Source: Dryococelus australis (Eukaryota > Arthropoda > Insecta > Phasmatodea > Phasmatidae). Taken from it: DNA of 64,000 nt. The notes under the pieces were generated by a model. The model searched no databases. It was given only the letters and a program-made list of their open reading frames with translations, and was not told where the DNA came from. The stretch is taken from NCBI GenBank assembly GCA_029891345.1, contig CM056993.1, forward strand, positions 107,561,800-107,625,799, in the 5' to 3' direction. Every line of letters begins with the position of its first letter. Positions within the stretch are counted from its first letter, which is position 1. This document shows positions 20,749 to 31,670 of this stretch, piece after piece. The position numbers and the translations under genes are program-made.

Positions 20749-21002
20749 CTTCCCCAACACATCACATCACAGTCGAGTGTCAGAGCTCAGAGCGTGAACA
20801 TCTACCAGAGCTGTTCCCCAACCCACAAAAAAAATTGATAGGATTAAATAAAATTAATAGGATTAAAATCGGACTAAAATTTTCTATCGGATTAACATCG
20901 GATTAAGGATTAACCCTTTCAATCAATTTGAGATCAAAGGGTAAATCCGATTAATCCAAAGTGAAATGAAACACCCCCTCCCCCTCCCTCGGGCCTACTA
21001 CT

Positions 21003-21008
21003 GCCGTG
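21003..21008. repeat. Right target-site duplication of the Polinton
   Basis: GCCGTG directly follows the right terminus CCTACTACT. It is the partner of GCCACG at the left end; see that entry for the mismatch argument. Confidence 0.7.
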
Positions 21009-21269
21009 GTTTGAAATTCGTAATGTTATTCAAATACATACTGTATACATACACGCTGGAGTGCTGTATTGCGTTTCCAATATGATTATTGCTCGCGCCA
21101 TTAGAAATGGTTTAGTTTTTATTTTCACGACGAGAGAGTTTTCGTGACTCACCAGGAATGGATCGTAGAGCTTGTATAGGCAATATGCAGCCGGCATTTG
21201 TAATTGTTTTTGTGAATGTTTATCAGCCATCCTCTGTGCGGCATTTTGTCTCTCATTGCATTTTCACGG

Positions 21270-21540
21270 TGCACGTAGTGTGGAAAGAGAGAAGTGGAAC
21301 AGTGATAAAGCACTGGACTCGAGTTCGGGAGACTCCGGGTTCGAGTCCCGGTACGGATATTTCCATATTTTGCCGAAATCATTGCTTGCAGACAAACGCT
21401 GGCATGGATTCTCTCTGCAAGCCACAGGCAATCTCTTCCGCGTACCGGCTTCTCTGAACAACATTCTCCGACTCGTTATGCCATACCTGCCTACCATAGT
21501 GCAATTGTTAATGGTGCTAGAAATGAATACGATCTACACG
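21270..21540 (+). mobile_element. SINE-like element S3 with tRNA-like head
   Basis: A-box-like AGTGATAAAGCACTGGACTC and a strong B box GGGTTCGAGTCCCGG at about 21338-21352, followed by a unique body. Only one copy is seen here, so its family status is inferred from the Pol III boxes. Confidence 0.5.
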
Positions 21541-21602
21541 CACTTGAACTTCTAAGACGCCAGGCACATCAGAAATATTTTAAGTAATCACAAATAGTAA
21601 AC

Positions 21603-21769
21603 TGACACTTTTAATTTGACTTTAAGATACGAAACTACTCTCCTTCCATCGTTACCAACTTTACTGGGCGAATGTCACTCTGTGATACCATTTAAATATA
21701 TGCATGCTGGGGCAGTGGTTTTTCTAAGGTTCATTTCAAAAGTTCTCACTTTATCGCGAGCAGCCTTTA
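21603..21769 (+). mobile_element. Family A MITE, 3' fragment of the long subtype
   Basis: Only the last 165 bp or so is present: CCATCGTTACCAACTTTACT, the GCATGCTGGGGCAGTGG box, then CTTTATCGCGAGCAGCCTTTA. It starts about 600 bp right of the Polinton. Confidence 0.8.
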
Positions 21770-21879
21770 ATGTTACCTGTCCGCACAGATAAGGACACAG
21801 AACTAAAAAGGTTGCTTAAACCGCGGAAGCCAGCAATTCACGACAGCAGAATGGCGTGTCTGTGCACCACCCGCTTGCA

Positions 21880-22030
21880 ATTGGCACCTGGTATCTTACT
21901 TGACAGCCATCAGCACAGTCAACAGGGGATCTTTCACAGCATGCAATGACCAATCAGACACGAGGCCCGTTCCAGAGCCTCGCGCAGCCAATCAGATAAT
22001 AGTAACTATTATTACCCACATCAGGGGAAT
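21880..22030 (+). repeat. Dispersed host repeat family E
   Basis: Uninterrupted copy: GGGGATCTTTCACAGCATGC, AATGACCAATCAGACACGAG, GCCCGTTCCAGAGCCTCGCG, CAGCCAATCAGATAATAG. It serves as the empty site for the insertion at 1447-2256. Confidence 0.65.
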
Positions 22031-22793
22031 CGCTACGAACTTCTCATCTGTATACTTACCTTTTCTGTGCTCGTGCGGCAAATATGCCGGACGTCTAAGG
22101 TTTCTACACTACCACCACCAGCATAACTCAACACTTTCTTAGCGCTGAATCGGTACGCTAGTGGTTCGGAGTCCACTATAATAAGGCAGGAGGCCCCGCC
22201 GTCGTTTCTCTTCGTGCGCAAAAGTGCGACGTCAAATCCAAACTCTGTTTTCTGACGCTCCTCACTTCCTCCTCAGAACGTTTAATGTGGGCGCCATTGG
22301 TTCGTGTTAACCGCTACAATATGTCTCGAAACAGACCATTCCGCTATTACACTCACGATTCTCCATTGGAATTTCAATTTTGACAACCATGTCTCGGACA
22401 TGACTCGAGCCAACTAAAGTTCGGTGCGCCAGTTAATTGTACCTGTAAACCTTTCGCTCCACCGTGTCCGCATACTGCAGCCAATAGAAGGTTTGCAGTG
22501 AATAAATAATGCCGGAAATAAATCCTGTCATCAATTTCAGTTTTTCTACTTTTTACACATCAGTTGGCAAGACTGATAGACTAGATTTCTTCCTGTATTA
22601 TCACCAGAAAATAGAAAAGGCAAAACGTGTTACGCAGTTTATTAGTACAAAATCTTATGCACACTTGTACACAACAACACAATGATGATTTGTTTACGGT
22701 AAACGTCTGGCAGTGGTAGATTCACTATACAGATTGTAACCGACAAACTTCGGATGCAGTTTAATCACGGAAAAAAGAATGTGAAAACATATA
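22031..22793. other. No gene seen
   Basis: Mixed sequence. A weak B-box-like GTGGTTCGGAGTCCACT lies near 22160. No open frame of interest. Confidence 0.45.
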
Positions 22794-23004
22794 TAGGCTC
22801 TTCACGGTAATGTGAGCACTTTTGAAAGACCTCTCAATTGGAGCAATAGTCAATAAATATATTTTATTTTAGTTTTAGACGTTAACTTCTAAGTGCGGTG
22901 GAATATGCACACTGTGTCAAATACTCACATCGAAATATTTACTTATATATATATAAAAAAAACTAGGGTCTCAAAAGTTCTCACTTTACTGTGAACAACC
23001 TATA
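22794..23004 (+). mobile_element. Family A MITE, short subtype
   Basis: Starts TATAGGCTCTTCACGGTAAT and ends TTACTGTGAACAACCTATA. The body includes the short-subtype landmark TTTTAGTTTTAGACGTTAAC. Confidence 0.88.
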
Positions 23005-23225
23005 TACGACTTATGGTCTAAAGGGAATCCTAAGGATGGTACAGATTTTTGTAGTTGGACCTGAAACACTAGTTTATTACAAATTCTGGAGAACAATTTT
23101 AAAGTGGAACATTGAGTTTCTGTGTTCCACTGCATAATGTGTAAGGGAACAAATATCTTGTAAACACCTCAACACCCGTCTGTCGCTACCATAGAAATAT
23201 TTCATGGAAATAATCTGGGTTTCTT

Positions 23226-23519
23226 GGGGCAGCGATGGCGCAGTGGATAGCGCGCTCGCCTCCCACAATGGCGATCCGAATTCGATGCCCAGCTGGTTCA
23301 CTCCCGGATTTTCGCATGTGGGAATCGTGCTGGACGATGCCGCTATCCGGCGGGTTTTCTTGGGGTACTCCCACACTAGGGTCTCATTTCATGTCTTCTC
23401 CGGGGATGACGGGCACCTACGGATCCCAGCTGGAAAACCCGTCATTTGGAGAGTGTTGCATCGCCCTGTTGCTGCCCTCACTTCCACTTAATCTCAATGG
23501 AGCTGTAGCACGCTGAGGA
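23226..23519 (+). mobile_element. SINE family S1 with type-II tail
   Basis: tRNA-like head with A box (TGGCGCAGTGGATAGCGCG) and a weak B box, then the core CCCGGATTTTCGCATGTGGG and GGCGGGTTTTCTTGGGGTAC. The tail is AGGGTCTCATTTCATGTC...GGGATGACGGGCACCTACGG, as in the copy at 59085. Open frames here are products of the SINE, not genes. Confidence 0.88.
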
Positions 23520-24662
23520 TTTAACAGATGGATTATCAACCTGCATGTCACGATTAACTTTGAACATTATCCAGACACTCGGTTGCTGTGCTGGCAGTGG
23601 TTGATAATTAGCGCTCAGGGAGCTTAAAGGCAAATATAGTGACAAGTATAAGGTTATAAGTTGATGTCACACATGAAAAGACAATGGTTAAGTGTAGTGA
23701 AATTTAGCGAAAAGATTTCAAGACAAGTTATATTTCAAAACACTGTAGTGTCATTTACATATCTTGGTTGGCTGAATTAATATTTGATACGTGTTAACTG
23801 CCTGCACACGAATCAAGTTGGAGACCGTGCAGATGTTGCCGAATTGTGAGTGGTCCGGTCAAATATGAAAACACCTTCTCAACCAATGTCAGTAGACAAG
23901 CTGCTGTTGCGCACTTATAGTATTGAAGCACACCGTGTACTAAGAATCTTTCGCGAAAAACCACTAGCTCTACCAATGGTCTAAGGAATGAGTGTAAGTT
24001 AACAGATACCACGAAGTCAACAACGGCTGAACCTGGGAGATAGTAAAACTACCATTTAGATTAACACCGGAGGAGTAAACAATAATAGGAGGAGAAGACG
24101 ACCTGACCGGCTAGGTTACTCACGACACTTAAAAATACAGTATTCTTTCAAACAACAAAAAATTTGCACAAGCATCCTGGGGCAATTAACAACACTTTAT
24201 GTAGTTAAAAATTATCAGTAATGTAATAGTTTCGTGCTTCACTTTCAAATTAATTGCGTATTAACATCCCCTTTCCCATCAAGATTTGGCAGCAGAGTGA
24301 CAAGAGTCGTGGACCAAGAAGTTGTTAACTTGAGTTCAAATTCCCGCTCCAAAATAAAGCATTAATTTATTTTTTGGGTTTCTTTGTTATGAAGAAGTAA
24401 ACATCTGCGTAATGAAACTTAACATTTTTTACTTGATCTGTTTTACAAGCCGGAAACAAACAAAAACATAAAAGTCAACTTACAAAGAGCGTCAGTGCAT
24501 TTAAGGAAATTTTTGTGAAATTTTCCGGAAAGTCCGTTAGCTAAAAAAAACAAAGTATATGTAATTTCCCGAAGATTTATCGATATTTATCGGCATCTAT
24601 CGTGCTCTTTAAAAGCATGATTTGTTTGCTGCGAACTTTTAATATGACATGTGCTTGTCCAT
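23520..24662. other. No gene seen
   Basis: AT-rich, frames closed. A tRNA-like string with a weak B box (GAGTTCAAATTCCCGC near 24332) follows TGGCAGCAGAGTGACAAGAG. Possible SINE fragment only. Confidence 0.4.
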
Positions 24663-25086
24663 CAGCTGTTCACGGTAAAATGGGTACTTTTGAAAGCCCT
24701 GCTTAAGATCTACTTGTATACTCGTTATCTATTCCTCCGCCTTATGTAAAATTAACATTTCCATGGGCCTCATAATTTTATCAATGCGTTGGTAAAATGA
24801 AATTGTGTAAATTATTAAGAAAGTAAATACTTTACATATCTGCCCATTTTTACACTTCGATGCTTTAAAAAAGTAGAAAGCGAAATAAATAATTTATATT
24901 TATCATAAATGGTCACCTAACACTTTTTATTCGACGTTAGGATATGGAACTACTTTCCATCCATCATTTCACACTTTACTGTGCGAATTTTACTCAGTGC
25001 GCCCATTAAAATATTTGCATGCAGGGGCAGTGACTCTCTTTTAAGGTTCATTTCTAAAATCCCCACTTTATCGTGAACAGCCTTTA
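24663..25086 (+). mobile_element. Family A MITE, long subtype
   Basis: Begins AGCTGTTCACGGTAAAATGG and ends TTTATCGTGAACAGCCTTTA. Contains AAGATCTACTTGTATACTCG. Full length with scattered substitutions. Confidence 0.9.
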
Positions 25087-25225
25087 CGTAGTTTTCCACA
25101 AGGAGATCTACACTGCGTCAGATTCCTCTTCACTGATACACGTGTCTGTACCGCTGAGGATGAAAATGACTCGTTTCGTGAAGTCATTATACTGGCGATT
25201 TTGAAGATTTCCTGTAAAATGACGC

Positions 25226-25475
25226 CCGAAGAGTGAGTGAAGAGATTTGGGCTGCTCTTAACAGGGAGCTCTTCAGAGTCGATGAGGGCGATTGGGGTGA
25301 GTATGGAGCAGCGCCAAAATGAATGGGCTGGGGAAACGGGAGATCCCCGAGAAGGCCCGCCGACCAATGGCATCGTCCGGCGCGATTCCCACATGCCAAA
25401 ATCCTGCGACCCGGCCGGGGATTGAACTCGGATCGCCTTGGTGGGAGGCGAGCGAGCTAACCGCTCAGCCCGAAT
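25226..25475 (-). mobile_element. SINE family S1 with type-I tail
   Basis: Minus-strand copy. The tRNA head reads GGCTGAGCGGTTAGCTCGC with the B box GAGTTCAATCCCC. The core and type-I tail run to GAAGAGCTCCCTGTTAAGAG. Confidence 0.9.
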
Positions 25476-25655
25476 AACAGATACTCATCTCCATAACAGA
25501 TGGTACGGTTTCTAAAACTTTTCGATTCAGTCAAAATTGCTAGAGTGTACGTGTTTACCGTTTTTTTTCTTTTACAAACTTAACAGCGTACAGCCCGAAT
25601 AATTTCCGTTCGTTTTAGCGACTGTGTAAATTTTGCGTTTGCGAACTAAACGGTT

Positions 25656-25810
25656 ATAGGCTGTTCACGGTAAAGTGAGCACTTTTGAGGCCCTAGTTAT
25701 TTTTTCTTTCAGTACTTTTTTAATCCTTTAACAACCTTTAAGATAAATTTTTCCATGTAAGTAATAAACACTGCTTTCAAAAGTGCTCACTTTACCTTGA
25801 ACAGCCTATA
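25656..25810. mobile_element. Family A MITE, internally deleted short copy
   Basis: Both termini are nearly perfect (TATAGGCTGTTCACGGTAAA and CTTTACCTTGAACAGCCTATA), but only about 155 bp lies between their outer edges. The TTGAGGCCCTAGTTA end faces left. Confidence 0.88.
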
Positions 25811-26414
25811 GTAATGATACGTGGCGCGAACCTGCTAAGATCAGCTGTTTGCGGTCGATAACCCTCTCGGGTTGCCGTCACGATAGCCCACTGTAAACCA
25901 CGCGGTCGTTACAGGCTATTCAGGTTACTCAAAACTTCCTAGCATAATGTGTCGCAACCGCAAGTCGCGCTTGTTATGCAAATGCCAAGGACGCCACGCA
26001 TCTGGGTCATGTTTTAAAAAACACGGCCAAGCCTGATGCGCAGAGAGAAACCGGGAAATGTTGAGAACGGCTTACTGAAGAACTGCACACTTTGGAATTT
26101 TAACACCTTGCCCAGGGCGATAAAGTTGATGAAACATTCTTTCCTACTTGTTACGTACTGTGATTAATTTATACGCTATCTATTGCGACTGAGCTAAGTG
26201 AAAGCAGTTGTAACAGTTCTTATTTACAAACAAGTAAAGCACTAAATATAGCACTGTGCACGATAATGTTCTCTTAGCTTTCATGTATGGACATGTAATC
26301 GTAAACATGTTTTTGAATTTACAATCGCCTTCTTTTGGATAAATGATACATTATAAAGGTAAATCAGTTAAATAGGAAGCAAATACGCTTCTGGGACACA
26401 ATACATCCACCAAT

Positions 26415-26481
<67 letters not shown>

Positions 26482-27879
26482 CGACGTTGCCTATTTCAAA
26501 TCCAGCTCCTGCTTCAAGGGACTGAAAATATTATATAACTGCAAAAAAAAAAATCTGAAATGACAGATAAGAGGCAAATAACCAACTTACGGCACAGAAT
26601 TTTGAATGAACTCGTTAACTGTCGAATCTGAGCACAAACAATAATGAATATTATTCAACCGTTTGTAAATTTTGCAACGATATCGTAAGCATTTTTTTTA
26701 ATTTGGCATGTATTATTATTCGTCTAGTATGCAGTGTTTTTATAGTGTGTATTACGCGTAAAGTATACAAAGTATAACATTCACAAATTACACAGCTTCA
26801 AAGACAAATAACTTTTGTAGGTTTCGTTCCATTTTTATTTTCATACAGCTTCCTTTTAACACAGGAACCTTGTGTTCTTGCAGATAAATTTTTTACAATT
26901 TTAAGACATTCTAATATTCTTTTGTGCGTGGGTTTGCAAAGAAAGATTAAGAAATTTTATGACTAGAGAAATTTTCATGTGTCTGTTATTTAATTTGTTT
27001 GGTTGTCAGGAGTAGCCTGGAAGATATTAAATACGCTCTGTGAATAATTTCCATTAAGTAATTTAAATAATCCATGCAAAATGTAATTACATGTATTTGT
27101 ACATTTTTCAAAATTAAAACGAGTAGACTTTTAAATTGTACGGTTTTTTTTTGTCAGTGTTGTGCTATAGTTATGGTTTCCGAGCCGCTCGTAATGATTT
27201 GGCTGTTGCACACTCTAACCTTGAATCAGTGTGAATTGAGCCAAAGCAGTGGGTGAGAACTTAGCAAATGATAATCAGTGCCAGATAAGTAATTAATTTA
27301 GTGGCTGAATTTCACTAATTTATTTGTGATTCCCACTGAGTGTCAAGAATTCCACAGCTATAAATCACTTGTTCCTAGTAAATTTGCTTGATTTGCTGGT
27401 CAGCAGTAGCTTGTCAAATGACTATAAGTGAACGTTATTTCACTGGTTGATATACCAGTCTACGTATAGCAAGTATAATATATATATCGATCGTGCATGT
27501 TCACTGAATCACTCAGTGACGCAGTAACAACATGGTGACCACAGTAGAGAGCTGTTAAGCTTTCAAGCTGAATGTCAGTAGAACACTGTATTATAAACAG
27601 CCAAGCAAGACAGAGGCCGGTAATATCCTGTGAATTGTTACGGACTTAGCGAATGTTTATCACGGGCTTGTGCATGGTCGAAGAGTATTACGGGTATGCT
27701 AAACAAAGTTGCTTTCATAGACGTGCGAACATGCAGAGCTACAGGTGGTTGTGGAGACAGTCTTAAACCATCCTTGCACGTTTTCGATCACGCTCTACCG
27801 CCGCACAGCAAGATCGACGAAGTTGAGTAGCCGAGACGTCACTGTACGGTGCAAGGAGACTTGCGCTTAAATCCTTGGT
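25811..27879. other. No gene seen; one AT microsatellite inside
   Basis: AT-rich DNA with no recognisable open frame. The only clear structure is the AT run at 26417-26479. Confidence 0.45.
26417..26479. repeat. (AT)n microsatellite, about 63 bp
   Basis: A pure alternating AT run. Confidence 0.98.
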
Positions 27880-28306
27880 AAAGGCTGTTCACGATAAAAA
27901 GAGCACTTTTGAAATCAACCTTAAAAAAATGTCACTGACCTTGCCTGCATATATTTTAACTGGCGCACTTAGTGACATGCGCCCGGGAAAATGGTAACGA
28001 TGGAAGAAAAGTAGTTCCATATCTTAACGGCGAATAAAAAGCGTTAGGTAACCATTTGTAATAGTAAAAATTATTTCTTACGCTTTATGTATTTTTTTTA
28101 AACGGCTCAGTGTGTAAAGATTAGCAGATTTATAAAATATTAAATTTTGTAATAATTTTACAGTTTTTATTGATCGACGCATGAATAAAGTGATGAGGCC
28201 CTTGGCAACGTTAATTTTACATAAGGTAAAAGAATACACGACGTGCATACAAGTAGATCTCAAGCAGATATTTCAAAAGTGCTAATTTTACCATGAATGG
28301 CCTATA
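27880..28306 (-). mobile_element. Family A MITE, long subtype, inverted
   Basis: Begins AAAGGCTGTTCACGATAAAA, ends TTTTACCATGAATGGCCTATA. The body reads in reverse relative to the copy at 24663, for example AACGATGGAAGAAAAGTAGT. Confidence 0.9.
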
Positions 28307-28434
28307 AATAGTTTGTTGCCTTTACAACTATCATTACAGTTACATTTAAGGTAGCACGCATTATGTAACCGCTGCGTTATCGGGTGATATTCCTGATGAG
28401 GCTAAGAGAAATAGGTCCAGGTTTTTGGATAACG

Positions 28435-28666
28435 CGAGCGAGTGAAGATATTTGGACGGTTCTTAACACCGAGGTCTTGAAAGCCGGTAAGGGCGAAGTG
28501 AGGTGAGTACTAAGCAGTGTCAGGAGAGGTGGGGTATCCCCTAGAAAACCAGCCGACCAGCGATTCTCACATACGGAAAATCCGGGAGCGACCCCTCTGG
28601 GAATAGAATCCTGTTTGCCTATAGGTGGGAGGCAAGTAGTCTAACCACTACATCAACGCGGTACCG
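28435..28666 (-). mobile_element. SINE family S1 with type-I tail
   Basis: Minus-strand copy with head (GATGTAGTGGTTAGACTACT), core GGATTTTCCGTATGTGAGAA and type-I tail ending AAGAACCGTCCAAATATCTT. Confidence 0.87.
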
Positions 28667-29689
28667 AACAAAACTTGGACAAGCTAAGCATTTATGCTCT
28701 CGTGTAGGTGACGGTTGTGCTATATTCTAATTTTATACACCCCAGGTAATGTAGGCTGTTCATTAGCCAGTGATTTAATGATTAATACTTAATCTTGCGC
28801 ACAAGGTTGTACATGATTCGCTCGGCCTATTTCGACGTGTGTATTTCTGGTTCATAGTCCTTTAAGGAGTTTTAGGAAACGAACGACTTAGTAATAGAAG
28901 TAACCATAAAGTACAAAAAGTCTATCCTAGCACGGTTTGAGCTCACAAAATGCCCAGTTCTTTATATATGCTTGATACTTGAATTCTCCCAAAGTACATA
29001 CTCAGTCAGATATGACATTAAAATCATTTGATCTCTAAAAGAACTAGATTTTTAATGTGTTCAGTTCCAGTGTCCACGAATAAGGACATGTTGCAAGTGA
29101 AGAATATTTATGGTTGGCGCTGTACACATAAGAAGTATTTATGAATTATTGTAATATTTATGAATTAACTACTTTATTATTGCTGTACGTTTTAATTTAT
29201 TTTAAATTAAATCGTGTTTTAGTATAGTGTATTGCTTAAAACGTACGCTTCATTTTGTTCGCAATCTGGCGTAATGGGTCCAGTGGCAGAAAATGCTAAA
29301 ATTTCTTAAGCGGTACAAAGAAAAAGAGAATGAGGGGTAGAGAACGTATGCCAGTTGCGCAATGAATACTTCCCATGTTCCATTACTGACTGCTTCTTTG
29401 CTAATAGCACCATAGAAATAACATGGGTAGGATTTGAAGCTAGAATATAATTTACGTAAGTAAGAGCTTTAAGATTTTGTACACACTCCCTCTTACTTAG
29501 CTTTAAAGCAACTAATGTATATATACATATTTGGACCACTTAAACTATTTTATCCATTTAAATGAGTGGGTCTGTTGAAAACTCAAACGTACGTAAACGC
29601 TGTTGATTACTGTTGACCACGTGAGTTTGACTGTTGTATCGGCGATGGGAGATTCACAGTTGGAGACATGCGCAGAAGACGAAAGTCGA
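28667..29689. other. No gene seen
   Basis: AT-rich. The open frame at 29306-29539 minus has no recognisable features. Confidence 0.45.
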
Positions 29690-30020
29690 TCCACGTCGTC
29701 CATGGTGTCATCTATAGTGCGTCACCTAAGGTACGTCGTTTACGGTACGTCATCCATTGTATATTGTCTATGGTACGTCATGTGGTACATCATCTATGGT
29801 ATTTCGTCAATGGTACGTCATCTATGGTAAGTCGTCTACGGTACGTCATTTATGGTACATCATCTACGGTACGTCATCTATGGTATGTCATCTATGGCAC
29901 TAATCTATGGTACGTCGTCTATGGTATGTTGTATATGGCACGTCGTATGTGGTACGTAATCTATGGTATGTCGTCTATGGTACGCCATCTATGGTAGGTC
30001 GTCTATGATACGTAATTTAT
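29690..30020 (+). repeat. 14-bp minisatellite
   Basis: About 22 imperfect units of ACGTCATCTATGGT. Unit drift (ACATCATC, ATGTCGTC) and occasional one-base losses are visible. Because 14 is not a multiple of three and stops are absent from the unit, long chance frames run through it (29603-29997); they are not genes. Confidence 0.95.
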
Positions 30021-30716
30021 CTATTACACGATTCTATGGTAGGAAATTGGAACAGCGGTAGCATGTGGGCAAGCCAAGTCGCCTTGCTTTGGACGGTTGT
30101 TGCGCGTGTAAGGGCGGCGACGTAGATAGAGGAGGGGACAGAGGCGGGCGAAGGAGAAAGAGCGATATTGGTAGAGGCTGTCATGTTTTATTAGAAGCGC
30201 GCGCCGCCCCGGATGGCTGGTGACTGTGGGAGGCAGCCAGATCATCTGCAGGCCATCTGTCCACTCGGTAAACAAACACAACATGCTTCTCCCCGCCTGG
30301 CGGGTCGAAAATGAGAAAAACCAGGCTCCTCCCCTCCCGGACACCCACCCACACCCCTTTTAGACTCGCCACCCCCTCGCCCATCCTCGCTAGACACGGG
30401 TTTATTGCGACTATATGTCAGGCAGCAACGACACCGCGCCTCCTCGTAGGTTCTTTATCTCCGCAAATGAGCCGACGACGGCACGTGGCCGCTTTGTTGC
30501 ATTTCCGCACGGATGGACAGCAGCACGCCACAGCTGCCGTTCTTTACCAATACTCGTCCGCCCCTGACTGCAATAAACCTGCTACCGACCGTCCTACACT
30601 GTAAACCTCCATCAAGCGCAGGGGAGAGATGAATGATGCGCAGTCTTCAACAGCCAGCGGCGACTCTTGATTAGTTTGACGAACAGGTTGTTTCTAGAGG
30701 ACTAACAAGTGTGCGC
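30021..30716. other. GC-rich stretch without recognisable gene
   Basis: Markedly GC-rich compared with its surroundings, with purine-rich and C-rich tracts (GGACAGAGGCGGGCGAAGGA; CCCTCCCGGACACCCACCCA). Open frames on both strands reflect composition. It could be a host CpG-island-like region. Confidence 0.35.
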
Positions 30717-30724
30717 AACACTGT

Positions 30725-31267
30725 AATGCCGGAATCACATAGCCCCGACCAGCACGACACCGCAAGCACGACACGACACTTGAAACTAAACAACCAATGA
30801 AATACATGATAGGTCTGACGTAAGCACGACAATTCTGTCGTACGACCAGCAGTTTTGGATTAGAAATTATTTATATTCTTCGTCGTGTGGTGGGGCACGA
30901 CGCAAAGAGTGTACAACCATGCAAAATGAAATTGTATGATAAACTTTCCCACAATGGGATATACCTAGCTTAAAATAAAACAAATTAGAAAAATTATGGT
31001 ATTTAACTCTTATAAATTATAATTTTAACTTTGTATGCATTAGCTATAAAACTTTGTCACCATCGTGTATTCCAAATTTCCCGTCTGGTCATCGCCTTTG
31101 AAACTAGCGTAGTTAATCAGCGCATTCTAAATGGATCCCAAAAATTCTACTCGTTGTGTCGCGTCAGTAAACTGTCGGGCTGTACATTCGAGCAGGCACA
31201 TTGAAAATGTTCATGGTTGCGGTTTCTGTCATGTGCTATGCTCGTCGGGGCTAGGTGATTCCGGCAT
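30725..31267. mobile_element. 543-bp TIR element with AACACTGT duplication
   Basis: Inverted ends AATGCCGGAATCACATAGCC and GGCTAGGTGATTCCGGCAT. AACACTGT stands directly outside both (30717-30724 and 31268-31275). Counting the next base gives a 9-bp near-match, so hAT-type (8 bp) and Mutator-type (9 bp) both remain possible. Interior inverted pairs CGACCAGCACGAC / GCTCGTCGG. The open frame 31131-31316 lies mostly in the element and is not a gene. Confidence 0.8.
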
Positions 31268-31334
31268 AACACTGTGTCGGAAACGTACTGCAGATTCACT
31301 TAGTTTTGCTAATTAGTGCGGTGTACAAAAATAG

Positions 31335-31670
31335 TGTGGGGTCGCGGTGGCTGAGAGGTTAGCCTGCTAGCCTCCCACCAAGGCGAACCGGGTTCAATCC
31401 CCGGCCGGGTCACTCCCGGATTTTCGCAGGTGAGATTCGTGCCGGACGATGCCGCTGGTCGGCGGGTTATCTAGGGGCTCTCCCGTTTCCCCCGCCCTTG
31501 CATTCCGGCGCTGCTCGATCCTCATCTAGCTTCATCGCATCCATTCCGCGGAAGGCAATGGCAAACCACCGTGGTGCTAGCTGTCTTGGTCGCTACGCAG
31601 CCTCCATTACCTCGGTGTGCCCTTGGTTCGGACCTACTTTCGGGTTGCTAACCTCCAGGCACGCACAAAA
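31335..31670 (+). mobile_element. SINE family S1, longest copy
   Basis: Head GGTCGCGGTGGCTGAGAGGT with A box, and B box GGGTTCAATCCCC. Core CCCGGATTTTCGCAGGTGAG and GGCGGGTTATCTAGGGGCTC, then CTCATCTAGCTTCATCGCAT and a further 3' stretch GGAAGGCAATGGCAAACCAC. The acceptor-stem halves do not pair, so the head is a pseudo-tRNA. Confidence 0.9.

Larger units (their letters stand above)
3753..21002. mobile_element. Polinton/Maverick element, full length, coding-dead
   Basis: A self-synthesising DNA transposon of the Polinton class, 17,250 bp, within the usual 15-20 kb range. Seen directly: inverted termini starting AGTAGTA on both sides followed by a G-rich tract, long inverted arms of about 2 kb, and near-matching 6-bp flanks. 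Inside are two divergent gene blocks with recognisable Polinton proteins: DDE integrase with chromodomain, packaging ATPase, adenovirus-like protease, major capsid and probable penton. Known of the family: 6-bp target-site duplication, integrase near one end and polymerase B near the other. Here the integrase lies nearest the left arm as expected, but no polymerase is recognisable. Every gene carries stops or frameshifts, so this copy cannot be autonomous. Confidence 0.93.
18890..21002 (-). repeat. Right terminal inverted repeat of the Polinton (about 2.1 kb)
   Basis: This is the inverted partner of the left arm. It carries extra material relative to the left arm: a CA/TA microsatellite at about 20697-20748 and a longer series of GC-rich subterminal repeats at about 18905-19240. 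The tip reads CCCTCGGGCCTACTACT going outward. The inner boundary is approximate. Confidence 0.85.

Noticed and set aside
21294-21356. Possible tRNA gene with a strong B box
   Set aside because: No cloverleaf with a paired acceptor stem could be drawn; treated as a SINE-like head.
29603-29997. Two plus frames of 75 and 109 codons
   Set aside because: They run through the 14-bp minisatellite, whose unit lacks stop codons.
31339-31412. Possible tRNA gene
   Set aside because: A and B boxes are present, but the acceptor-stem halves do not pair and the same head occurs in several SINE copies.
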